The notes under the pieces are model-generated. The model saw only the letters and a program-made list of their open reading frames with translations. It was not told the DNA's origin and searched no databases. Positions 8,021 through 14,830 of a stretch of DNA of 16,413 bases are shown in pieces (position 1 is the stretch's first letter; every line of letters begins with the position of its first letter). The stretch is from CAYONP01 sp964405335 (GTDB taxonomy: Bacteria > Armatimonadota > UBA10988), in NCBI GenBank assembly GCA_964405335.1, contig CAYONP010000113.1, forward strand, positions 1 to 16,413, given 5' to 3'. A program made the position numbers and the translations under genes.

Positions 8021-8105
8021 CGGGGTCAGGTCCCGAATCACAGTATGCTGTTACAAGCCTCGCCGCTGCCCGTAACAGAATGCATGGAAACGAGACCTGA
8101 CCCCG
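8021..8105. repeat. 85-bp imperfect palindromic element (REP/MITE-like) between divergent genes
   Basis: The outer arms are a perfect 12-bp inverted repeat: CGGGGTCAGGTC (8021-8032) and GACCTGACCCCG (8094-8105). Inner arms CTGTTAC (8048-8054) and GTAACAG (8072-8078) are also perfect. The spacing is exactly symmetric: 12, 15, 7, a 17-base centre, 7, 15, 12. The 15-base intermediate stretches pair at 7 of 15 positions, as expected of an old foldback. It sits in the 207-bp divergent region upstream of both polyphosphate kinase and the large secreted protein. A RAYT remnant at the left edge makes a RAYT-mobilised palindrome a reasonable but unproven origin. It may also act as a cruciform or transcriptional insulator. 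Confidence 0.75.
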
Positions 8106-8116
8106 GGCGGTTCTGG

Positions 8117-8145
8117 TTGACGGGTGGTCGGGTGGGTGGTAGCGT
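8117..8145 (+). promoter_or_regulatory. Weak sigma-70-like promoter candidate for ppk1
   Basis: TTGACG (8117-8122) is separated by 17 bases from TAGCGT (8140-8145). The -35 box matches at 5 of 6 positions but the -10 at only 3 of 6. Transcription would begin about ten bases before the ppk1 ATG, leaving almost no leader. It is the best candidate I found outside the palindrome. Confidence 0.25.
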
Positions 8146-8161
8146 CGCGGCGGGGTCTGCG

Positions 8162-10294
8162 ATGGCGAGGCGGCGGCCCGAGCTGTACATCAACCGCGAG
8201 CTGAGCTGGCTCGAGTTCAATCAGCGCGTCCTGGAGGAGGGCTGGGACGAGCGCAATCCGCTGCTCGAGCGGCTGAAGTTCCTGGCCATCGTGTCGAGCA
8301 ACCTGGACGAGTTCTACATGGTGCGCGTGTCCGGCGTGCAGCAGCAGGTGGCCGCCGGCGTCGGCCCGCGCGGGCCCGAGAAGGTGCGGCCCGAGGTGCT
8401 GCTCGAGCAGCTTCGCCGCCGCATCCGGCGCATGGTCGACGAGCAGTATCGCTGCGCGCGCGAGGAGGTGCTGCCGGCGCTGCGATCGGCCGGCCTGCGG
8501 CTGCTGCGCCACGACGAGCTGAACGCGGAGCAGCGCGCGGCGGTCGAGGAGCTGTTCCGCAGCGAGGTCTTCCCGGTGCTCTCGCCGATGGGCATCGATC
8601 CCGGCCACCCGATGCCGTTCATCCGCAACCTGACGCTCAACCTGCTGGTCGGACTCAAGGCCGCGGATGACCAACGGCTGGCGATCGTCGAGGTGCCCGA
8701 GGTGATTCCGCGGCTGGTGCCCCTGCCGGCAGACGGCACGAGCGACTTCATGCTGCTCGAGGAGCTCATCGCGCCGCGGGTCGGCGAGCTGTTCGGCGGC
8801 TGGGAGGTGACCAGTTGTGGGGCCTTCCGCCTGACCCGCAACGGCGACCTGAACATCGACGAGGAGGAGGCCGAGGACCTGCTGGTGGCGATTGAGCAGG
8901 AGCTGCGCGAGCGCGAGCGCGGCGCGCCGGTGCGCCTCGAGGTGGCCGCCGACTGCGACCCGTCGGCGGTCGAGCGGCTGTGCGGCGAACTCGGCATCGG
9001 TGCCGCCGACCTGGTCCTGGTCGACGGCCCGCTGAACTTGAAGGAGCTGTGGCCGCTGACCTCGACGCCGGGGTTCGATCACCTGCGTGACAAGCCGTTC
9101 GCGCCGCAGGTCATCCCGGCCCTGCGCGAAGCCGACGAGAGCCTGTTCGCGGTGATCCGCCGCGGCGACCTGCTGTTTCACCACCCGTACGACAGCTTTG
9201 ACAGCATCGTCGAGTTCGTCCGTCAGGCGGCCGACGACCCGCGGGTGCTGGCGATCAAACAGACGCTCTACCGCACCTCGGGCGATTCGCCGGTCATCGC
9301 GGCGCTCCAGCGCGCGGCCGAGAACGGCAAGCAAGTCAGCGCGCTGGTCGAGCTGAAGGCGCGGTTCGACGAGGGCAACAACATCAACTGGGCGCGCCAG
9401 CTCGAAGAGGTCGGCGTCCACGTGGTCTATGGCCTGATCGGCCTGAAGACGCACTGCAAGGTGCTGCTCGTGGTCCGCCGCGACCGCGACCGGATCCGCA
9501 GCTACGTCCACCTCGGCACGGGCAACTACCACCCCTCGACGGCCAAGCTCTACACCGACCTGGGCCTGCTCACCTGCGATGACGACCTGGCCGCCGACGT
9601 GCAGAACCTGTTCAACATCATCACCGGCTTCGGCGAGTTTCCCGCCTGGCGCAAGCTGGCGGTGGCGCCGCGCGACCTGAAGCCGCGGCTGCTCGCCATG
9701 CTCGCCCGCGAGGCCGAGCACGCCCGGGCCGGCCGGCCGGCGCGCTTCTGCGCCAAGGTCAATGCGGTGATTGAGCCCGACATCATCGATGCGCTCTACG
9801 CCGCCTCGCAGGCCGGCGTCGAGATCGAGTTGATCTGCCGCGGCATCTGCGGGCTGGTGCCCGGCCTGCCGGGCGTCAGCGAGACCATCCGGGTGCGCAG
9901 CATCGTCGGCCGGTTCCTCGAGCACTCGCGCATCTACTACTTCGCCAACGGCGGTGCCGAAGAGGTCTACCTGGCCAGCGCCGATCTGATGGACCGAAAC
10001 CTGAACCGCCGGATCGAGACGATGTTCCCCATCCTGCAGCCCGACTTGCGCCGGCGGGTGGTCGACGAGGTCCTCGGCCTGGCGCTACGCGACACGGCCA
10101 AGGCGCGGCTGCTGCAGCCCGACGGCACGTGGCGGCCGATCGAGCCGCCGCCGGGCGAGCCGGCCTTGTCGAGCCAGGAGGAGTTCATGCGGCTGGCGAT
10201 CGAGCAGGCGCCGTTCGGCGAGACCCGGCTCGGCGCCGGGGCGCGGTTCATCCTCCAGCGGCTGCGTGGCGGCCGGCGCGATCAGGCGGCTTAG
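8162..10294 (+). CDS. ppk1: Polyphosphate kinase 1
   Basis: This 710-residue enzyme reversibly transfers the terminal phosphate of ATP onto inorganic polyphosphate chains. The N-terminal signature YINRELSWLEFNQRVLEE and LKFLAIVSSNLDEFYMVRV are diagnostic. The catalytic core has IKQTLYRT, LVELKARFDEGNNI and KTHCK. The autophosphorylated histidine is H457 in GTGNYHPSTAKLYTD, and the second conserved histidine is H588 in EHSRIYYF. Length is normal for the family. The ATG at 8162 begins the conserved N-terminus; a longer open frame upstream overlaps the divergent gene and has no family similarity. Immediately downstream, 12 bases after the stop, is a sigma-54-type promoter, so the following genes may be uncoupled from it. 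All key residues I checked are present. Confidence 0.97.
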   Translation: MARRRPELYINRELSWLEFNQRVLEEGWDERNPLLERLKFLAIVSSNLDEFYMVRVSGVQQQVAAGVGPRGPEKVRPEVLLEQLRRRIRRMVDEQYRCAREEVLPALRSAGLRLLRHDELNAEQRAAVEELFRSEVFPVLSPMGIDPGHPMPFIRNLTLNLLVGLKAADDQRLAIVEVPEVIPRLVPLPADGTSDFMLLEELIAPRVGELFGGWEVTSCGAFRLTRNGDLNIDEEEAEDLLVAIEQELRERERGAPVRLEVAADCDPSAVERLCGELGIGAADLVLVDGPLNLKELWPLTSTPGFDHLRDKPFAPQVIPALREADESLFAVIRRGDLLFHHPYDSFDSIVEFVRQAADDPRVLAIKQTLYRTSGDSPVIAALQRAAENGKQVSALVELKARFDEGNNINWARQLEEVGVHVVYGLIGLKTHCKVLLVVRRDRDRIRSYVHLGTGNYHPSTAKLYTDLGLLTCDDDLAADVQNLFNIITGFGEFPAWRKLAVAPRDLKPRLLAMLAREAEHARAGRPARFCAKVNAVIEPDIIDALYAASQAGVEIELICRGICGLVPGLPGVSETIRVRSIVGRFLEHSRIYYFANGGAEEVYLASADLMDRNLNRRIETMFPILQPDLRRRVVDEVLGLALRDTAKARLLQPDGTWRPIEPPPGEPALSSQEEFMRLAIEQAPFGETRLGAGARFILQRLRGGRRDQAA

Positions 10295-10305
10295 ACCCGC
10301 TCCAC

Positions 10306-10321
10306 TGGCAGTTCTGTTGCA
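10306..10321 (+). promoter_or_regulatory. Sigma-54 (-24/-12) promoter candidate for the receiver-kinase-NtrC genes
   Basis: TGGCAGTTCTGTTGCA has the -24 TGGCA and -12 TTGCA blocks of the sigma-54 consensus (TGGCACGN4TTGCA). The invariant GG (10307-10308) and GC (10319-10320) are separated by exactly ten bases. Ten of the twelve specified positions match. The predicted start is near 10332, 36 bases before the ATG at 10368 and ahead of its Shine-Dalgarno. Placement in the short gap after ppk1 fits a real promoter. Confidence 0.55.
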
Positions 10322-10367
10322 AGCCATTCGGCCACGGCAGGGCGTTGGGCTGCCGGAGAGGCCGACC

Positions 10368-10796
10368 ATGTCCACCTTTGCCACGCTCGAACAGGTCGCC
10401 TGTGGCGACCTGGCTGAGCGGACCGCCAGGCGCCTTGGTGGTGGTGCGCAGCACGAGGCGCTGCACGGCGCGCGCGAGGAGCTGAGCCTCGTGGTCGAGG
10501 GCCTGCGCGCCTCGGCGCACAGCGGTCGGCCGGCCGAACTGGCCGCGGCGGCGCTGGCCGCCGCTCGCGCGGACTCTGACCCGGCCGCCGGCTACCGGCG
10601 CACGATGCGACTGCTCGATGCCCTCTGCGGCGAGGCGGCCGACACCCTCAAGCGCGCTCTGGAGCCGGCTGCCGCGCGGGTCGCCGTGCGCGGCCTGCGG
10701 TACCTGCTCGGACCGGCCATGGCCGGCTTGACCGCGGTCATGCTGCCGAGCCAGGAGCTGCTCCGGCCGATCGAGCGCCCGGTAGGTGCAGTGTGA
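10368..10796 (+). CDS. Small helical protein of unknown function, coupled to a receiver-domain gene
   Basis: This encodes 142 residues. The ATG at 10368 follows CCGGAGAGG (10352-10360 region) at normal spacing. The sequence is Ala/Leu/Arg/Glu-rich and looks mostly helical, with no signal peptide. A moderately hydrophobic stretch near the C-terminus (YLLGPAMAGLTAVML) may be a packed helix or membrane-associated segment. I recognise no family. It contains two His-bearing helices (QHEALHGAREEL) but not the HxxKGxxxxxG signature of histidine phosphotransfer domains. Its TGA overlaps the GTG of the next gene (GTGA at 10793-10796), and it is the first gene after a sigma-54 promoter candidate, so a role as a partner or accessory of the signalling genes is plausible. 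GC3 and Shine-Dalgarno support it as a real gene. Confidence 0.65.
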   Translation: MSTFATLEQVACGDLAERTARRLGGGAQHEALHGAREELSLVVEGLRASAHSGRPAELAAAALAAARADSDPAAGYRRTMRLLDALCGEAADTLKRALEPAAARVAVRGLRYLLGPAMAGLTAVMLPSQELLRPIERPVGAV

Positions 10797-11278
10797 TTGG
10801 TGGCGAGCCGGTGATGCGCCTGGCCGCCGGCAATTGTGCCGGACGCGGGGCAACCGTGCGCGCGCGAGGGGCGAAGGTGGATGCACAGCAACCCAGGCCG
10901 GCGACCGGCATTGTGCTGGTGGTGGACGACGAGCCCGACCACTGCACCACGTTGCGGGGCATCCTCCGCCGCGAGGTCGAGCAGGTGGTCACCTGCGGCG
11001 ACGTGCTGTCGGCCCGAGCGCTGGCCGAGACGGTGCGCTTCGATGTGGTGGTGGCCGACCTCTGCGTCGGCGACGACGACGGCCTGGCGCTGATGCGCGA
11101 CCTGCGCGCCGCGCAGCCCGAGTTGCCGGTGGTCATTCTGACCGCTTATCCCAGCCGCGAGAGCTGCCGCTCGGCGCTACTCGCCGGCGCCGCGGCTTAT
11201 GTCGAAAAGCCCTACTCGCCCGAAGCGTTGCGCGCCCTGGTGGCGGCGCTGATTTCAGGCGGCGAGCCCTCGTTCTAG
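10793..11278 (+). CDS. Stand-alone response-regulator receiver domain
   Basis: The 161-residue product is a CheY-like receiver without an output domain. With the GTG at 10793 the acidic pocket is D45/D46 (VVDDEPD), the phosphoacceptor is D89 (VVADL), the switch threonine is T117 (ILTAY) and the conserved lysine is K139 (EKPYSP). All are intact. The start is uncertain. GTG 10793 overlaps the previous stop and implies coupling, but the first 38 residues are not receiver-like and have mixed third positions. GTG 10877, with GAGGGG at 10866-10871 five bases ahead, would give a tidier 133-residue protein. It probably serves as an intermediate or sink in a phosphorelay with the kinase 62 bases downstream, or signals by protein contact. 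Confidence 0.88.
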   Translation: MIGGEPVMRLAAGNCAGRGATVRARGAKVDAQQPRPATGIVLVVDDEPDHCTTLRGILRREVEQVVTCGDVLSARALAETVRFDVVVADLCVGDDDGLALMRDLRAAQPELPVVILTAYPSRESCRSALLAGAAAYVEKPYSPEALRALVAALISGGEPSF

Positions 11279-11340
11279 CCGGCGACGCGGAGAAGGACCC
11301 TCTGGCGGCGCGGCCAACGTTGCTGACTTTGGAGCCCGTG

Positions 11341-12987
11341 GTGGATCAGCGGCTCAACGCCGTGGTCAAACTCGTCCTTGGCTGGCGATGGTTCTATGTC
11401 CTGGTCGCCGGCGGCCCGTTGGTCGCCTCGGCGGTGTTCATCGTCGCCGCGCGCACCTCGGGCCTGTTGCCGCTGCCGGCCTCGACCGGCCTAGCGGTGA
11501 CCCTGTTCGCGCTGCTGCTGGCCATCGCCGGCGTGGTCGCCGCGGCGGTCACCCGCTGGGCCTTGGAGAACCGGTTCGATGCCAGCAGCGCCTGGCTGAC
11601 CGAGTCGGCCCAGCCGCTGGTCGGCAAGGCGCCCGAGCGCGTGCCGATCCGAGCCGAGGGCGAACTCGCCGCCGCCGCGCGCAGCCTGCGCGAGCTGGCC
11701 GAGCGGCTGCAGCCGGTCGACGAGGCGCTCCGCGCGCAGATCACCGGCCGCGCCCAGACGCTCGGCGCCGCGCTGGGTGAGCTCGAACTGCTGCGCAAGC
11801 TGAACGACTCGATCATCCACAACGTCCCGCTCGGGCTGGCCGTGCTCGAGCAGCACGGCCGGCTGCTGTTCATCAACCAGGAGTTCAGCCGGGTCTGGGG
11901 CATCGACTCGCGCAGCCTGGGCGAGGAGCTGCGCCTCGCCGGCGCCGGCGGGCCGCTGGCGCAGATCAACTGGGAGGCCGAGCTGTCGGTCCACCAGCTC
12001 ACTGGCCAGCGGCGCGAGCGAGTGGTCGAAACGCACGTCGGCGGCCTACGGCGAGTGGTGCGCTACAGCCTTCACGAGCTGCCGCACAGCGACTTCCGCA
12101 CGCCGCTCGAACTGGTCGGCGAGCAGTTCTGCGTCGACTTCCTGGCCACCCCCGACTGCGACCATGACTGCACCGACTGCTACGCCTACTCGAGCACCTG
12201 GATCGGCCGCCAGTGGCTGCTGCTGATCGACGACATCACCGAGCAGCGGACGCTCGAGGCGCAGCTCATTCAGTCCGAGAAGCTGGCCGCATTAGGGCAG
12301 CTTTCGGCCGGCATCGCCCATGAGATCCGCAACCCGTTGTCGGCCATCTACTCGGCTGCGTTCTACATCGGCGACGTGCTGGCCGACGGCAATCCCGACC
12401 TGGAAGACGTGCAGGAGTATGTGCAACTGATCCGCCGCAATGTCGAGCGGGCGCAGCGCATCGTGCGCGATATCCTCGATTTCTCGCGGCCGTCGGGCGA
12501 CCGGGTCGAGTGCGTCGATCTGACCTCGTTGGTTCAAACCACTGCTCGGATCCTCGACAAGGCGATGGTCGACCAGCGGATCGAACTCGACCTGCAGCTC
12601 GAGCCCGAGACCTGGGTCGACTGCCGCGCCGAGACGGTCAAGCAGGCGTTGCTCAACCTGATTGTCAACGCGATGCAGGCGATGCCGGCCGGCGGGCGGC
12701 TGACCATTCGCGCCCAGCGCGTCGGCGAGCACAACCAGCTCGAAGTGGTCGACACCGGCACCGGCATCGTCGAGGAGCATCTCAGTCAGGTGTTCAACCC
12801 GTTTTTCACCACCAAGCCGGCGGGGCAGGGCACGGGTCTCGGGCTGAGCATCGCGCGGCAGGCGATCGAGCGCGACCGCGGCCGGCTCGAGGTCGAGAGC
12901 GAACTCGGCGTCGGGACGACTTTCCGGGTCGTGCTGCCGGTTGCCGCGGCGCCGCCCATCGCCGAAGCGGCGGGCGCATCAGACTAG
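11341..12987 (+). CDS. Membrane PAS sensor histidine kinase with a four-cysteine cluster (NtrB-like)
   Basis: This encodes 548 residues from GTG 11341, with GGAG at 11331-11334; the frame is open much further upstream, but that part shadows the receiver gene. Two transmembrane helices (about 17-37 and 50-72) are joined by only about 12 residues, so there is no real extracytoplasmic sensor. A helical linker (about 75-150) leads to a PAS domain (about 155-300). Just before its last strand lies C264-X8-C273-X3-C277-X2-C280, able to ligate an Fe-S cluster or zinc. The kinase core is complete: HisKA with H327 (AGIAHEIRNPLSAI), N box LLNLIVNAMQAM, G1 DTGTGI, F box FNPFFTTK and G2 GTGLGLSIA. It is 16 bases upstream of the NtrC-type gene, its likely partner. 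Metal or redox sensing is inferred from the cysteines. Confidence 0.93.
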   Translation: MDQRLNAVVKLVLGWRWFYVLVAGGPLVASAVFIVAARTSGLLPLPASTGLAVTLFALLLAIAGVVAAAVTRWALENRFDASSAWLTESAQPLVGKAPERVPIRAEGELAAAARSLRELAERLQPVDEALRAQITGRAQTLGAALGELELLRKLNDSIIHNVPLGLAVLEQHGRLLFINQEFSRVWGIDSRSLGEELRLAGAGGPLAQINWEAELSVHQLTGQRRERVVETHVGGLRRVVRYSLHELPHSDFRTPLELVGEQFCVDFLATPDCDHDCTDCYAYSSTWIGRQWLLLIDDITEQRTLEAQLIQSEKLAALGQLSAGIAHEIRNPLSAIYSAAFYIGDVLADGNPDLEDVQEYVQLIRRNVERAQRIVRDILDFSRPSGDRVECVDLTSLVQTTARILDKAMVDQRIELDLQLEPETWVDCRAETVKQALLNLIVNAMQAMPAGGRLTIRAQRVGEHNQLEVVDTGTGIVEEHLSQVFNPFFTTKPAGQGTGLGLSIARQAIERDRGRLEVESELGVGTTFRVVLPVAAAPPIAEAAGASD

Positions 12988-13003
12988 CCGAAAGCGAGCA
13001 GGC

Positions 13004-14338
13004 ATGGCGGCCGAGCGGCGGCGGGTCTTGGTGGTCGACGACGAGGAGGACATCCGCACCACCATGCGGGCGGTGCTCCGCCGTGCCGGCTACACCGTCA
13101 CCGCGGTCTCGAACGGCGACGCGGCGCTGCAGGCGGTCCGCGAGCATGGCTACCCGGCGGTGATCTGCGACCTGCGCATGCCCGGCATGTCGGGCGACGA
13201 GCTGATTGCCAAGCTGCGCGCCGAGCATCCGCAGGTGTCGGTGGTGGTGCTCACCGGCCACGGCACCGTCGACCACGCCGTGGGCATGATGCTGCAGGGC
13301 GTGGCCGACTACCTGACCAAGCCGGTCAAGCCCGAGGAGCTGCTGGTCCGGCTCGACCGCGTCTTCCAGACGCAGGAGCTGCTGGTCGAGAACGAGCGCC
13401 TGCGCGCCGAACTGGGCCGCCGGGCGATCCTCGGCGAGAGCCAGCAGATCCGGCACCTGCTGGAGCTCATCGCGAAAGTCGCGCCGACCGACGCCACGGT
13501 GCTGATCACCGGCGAGAGCGGCGTCGGCAAGGAGCTGGTGGTCCACGCCATCCACGCCCGCAGCCACCGCCGCGATGCACCGCTGGTGATGATGAGCTGC
13601 GCCGCGGTGCCCGAGACGCTGCTCGAGGCCGAGCTGTTCGGCGCCGAGGAGGGCGCCTACACCGATGCGCGCAAGCAGCGCATCGGTCGCTTCGAGCAGG
13701 CCCACGGCGGGACGCTGTTCCTCGATGAGATCGGCGACATCTCCGCGGCGATGCAGGTCAAACTGCTCCGTGTGCTGCAGGAGCGGCAGTTCGAGCGCGT
13801 CGGCGGCAACGAGACAATCCAGGTCGACGTGCGGCTGATCTCGGCGACCAACCAGGACCTGCGCGACAGCGACCGCGACCCACCGTTCCGCGAGGACCTC
13901 TACTTCAGTCTGATGGTGATCATCATCCAGGTGCCGAGGCTGCGCGAGCGGGGCGGCGACATCGCTATCCTGGCCGACGCCTTCGTCCAGCGCTTCGCCC
14001 GCGAGATGAACCGGCCGATCTGCGGCATCACCCCCGCCGGTCTGTCGGCACTGCAGACCTACCGCTGGCCGGGCAATGTGCGCGAGCTCGAGAACGCGAT
14101 TGAGCGCGCCGTGGTGCTGGCCGACGGTGACGAGCTCGACGCTGCCGACTTCGACTTCTTGGAGCCGCGCGGCGGACCCGAGCCGAGCGACGACGGCGGG
14201 TCGCTGGAGGCCCTCGAGCGAGCCCACATCCGCGAAGTGCTCGAATCGTGTGACGGCAACCGCACTCGCGCCGCCGAGCGGTTGGGCATCCACCGCGAAA
14301 CGTTGGCCAACAAAATCAGGCGCTACCGGCTGGAGTGA
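13004..14338 (+). CDS. NtrC-family sigma-54-dependent response regulator with a GAYTDA loop
   Basis: The 444-residue product has three domains. The receiver (about 1-120) has the DDEED pocket, phosphoacceptor D56 (VICDLRMPG) and K106 (TKPVKP). The AAA+ domain (about 139-370) has Walker A GESGVGKE (170-177), Walker B with D241/E242 (TLFLDEIGD), sensor I ATNQDL, REDLYFSL and WPGNVRELEN. The C-terminal Fis-type helix-turn-helix (about 400-444) ends AAERLGIHRETLANKIRRYRLE-like; residues 418-444 hold the recognition unit. The sigma-54-contacting loop, normally GAFTGA, reads GAYTDA (217-222): Tyr for Phe is mild, while Asp221 replaces the second Gly. I recall GAFTDA in other NtrC-type proteins, so activity is possible. 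The kinase gene is 16 bases upstream. Start ATG 13004 directly precedes the receiver. Confidence 0.95.
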   Translation: MAAERRRVLVVDDEEDIRTTMRAVLRRAGYTVTAVSNGDAALQAVREHGYPAVICDLRMPGMSGDELIAKLRAEHPQVSVVVLTGHGTVDHAVGMMLQGVADYLTKPVKPEELLVRLDRVFQTQELLVENERLRAELGRRAILGESQQIRHLLELIAKVAPTDATVLITGESGVGKELVVHAIHARSHRRDAPLVMMSCAAVPETLLEAELFGAEEGAYTDARKQRIGRFEQAHGGTLFLDEIGDISAAMQVKLLRVLQERQFERVGGNETIQVDVRLISATNQDLRDSDRDPPFREDLYFSLMVIIIQVPRLRERGGDIAILADAFVQRFAREMNRPICGITPAGLSALQTYRWPGNVRELENAIERAVVLADGDELDAADFDFLEPRGGPEPSDDGGSLEALERAHIREVLESCDGNRTRAAERLGIHRETLANKIRRYRLE

Positions 14339-14439
14339 GTGTGGCGGTTCGCCGGCCGGCGGCTGGCTCGGAGGTTTCCGCGCCGCTGCTGGAGCGGGCT
14401 GATGGTGTCGGCGCCGGGTCGCGCTGGGCTCTGAGCGTC

Positions 14440-14467
14440 GAGTCAGACGAAACTCGCCGATTGACTC
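14440..14467. promoter_or_regulatory. GAGTCA-N16-TGACTC dyad, possible activator binding site
   Basis: GAGTCA (14440-14445) and TGACTC (14462-14467) are perfect inverted 6-mers separated by 16 bases. The centre is about 171 bases upstream of the predicted sigma-54 transcription start, within the range where NtrC-type activators bind upstream sites. Assignment to the adjacent regulator is inference. Confidence 0.3.
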
Positions 14468-14598
14468 ACCTGGTCCATTCGTGCTTCCATCGTGGTGAGA
14501 GAGTTCATCGGGTGGTAATGGATCGACGGCAGGCTCGTCACGCACCGGTGGGAACAAGCAGCGTGCGGGATGGGTTCGTCGCCTGTGCAGCCTGGAAT

Positions 14599-14614
14599 CG
14601 GCACGCATCTTGCA
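14599..14614 (+). promoter_or_regulatory. Strong sigma-54 (-24/-12) promoter candidate for the sigma-factor gene
   Basis: CGGCACGCATCTTGCA matches the consensus TGGCACGN4TTGCA at every specified position except the first. The invariant GG (14600-14601) and GC (14612-14613) are exactly ten bases apart. The predicted start is near 14625. It lies in a non-coding region directly after an NtrC-family gene and before a sigma-70-family gene, which strongly favours function. Confidence 0.7.
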
Positions 14615-14729
14615 CCGTCTCAAGAGGCGTGGGCCGGCTGGGCGAGAGTCGGCGCGAAACGCGCAACGCGATTTGTCCGTCATGGTACTGACGCATCGGT
14701 AACCGTTCGGCAAGAGGATCAGGAACGGC

Positions 14730-14771
14730 GCCGGCCGCTGATTCCGTAACCAGGTTACGGTCCCGGCCGGC
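14730..14771. promoter_or_regulatory. Nested dyad in the sigma-factor leader
   Basis: CCGTAACC (14744-14751) and GGTTACGG (14753-14760) form a perfect dyad around one base. Outside it GCCGGCC (14730-14736) pairs with GGCCGGC (14765-14771), with 7- and 4-base internal loops. A related CGGTAACCG lies at 14697-14705. A one-base loop is poor for an RNA hairpin, so the inner part suits a protein-binding operator; the outer stem could fold in RNA and affect the leader. No U-tract follows, so it is not an intrinsic terminator. Confidence 0.35.
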
Positions 14772-14830
14772 AGTGGCCGGCGACACGCTCGCTGACCACG
14801 CGGTTCGCAGACGCGGGCAGGAGTCGGGCA

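Larger units (their letters stand above)
14339..14830 (+). other. 492-bp intergenic regulatory region upstream of the sigma factor
   Basis: No convincing gene lies here. A frame from GTG 14335 (overlapping the NtrC stop) runs to 14691, but its third positions are not GC-rich and it contains the sigma-54 promoter, so I reject it. In order the region holds a GAGTCA...TGACTC dyad (14440-14467), a sigma-54 -24/-12 element (14599-14614), a CGGTAACCG motif (14697-14705), a CCGTTC...GAACGG inverted repeat (14703-14728), and a larger dyad centred on 14752. The leader from the predicted start (about 14625) to the sigma-factor GTG is about 206 bases, unusually long and rich in dyads. Confidence 0.6.

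Noticed and set aside
8042..8161. Longer upstream start for ppk1 within the open frame reaching back to 7391
   Set aside because: The extension crosses the palindromic element and the divergent gene, and PPK1 proteins begin at the RELSWL region as the ATG at 8162 does.
8051..9925. 624-codon frame antisense to ppk1
   Set aside because: Shadow of a certain gene; composition typical of antisense reading in GC-rich DNA.
10786..11340. Upstream extension of the kinase frame, which would give a 733-residue protein
   Set aside because: It overlaps the receiver gene in another frame and reads as Arg/Gly-rich shadow; GTG 11341 with GGAG directly before the first membrane helix is a better start.
14335..14691. 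118-codon frame starting with GTG that overlaps the NtrC stop as GTGA
   Set aside because: Third codon positions are not GC-rich like the neighbours, the product resembles nothing, and the frame contains the sigma-54 promoter; it is better read as a regulatory region.
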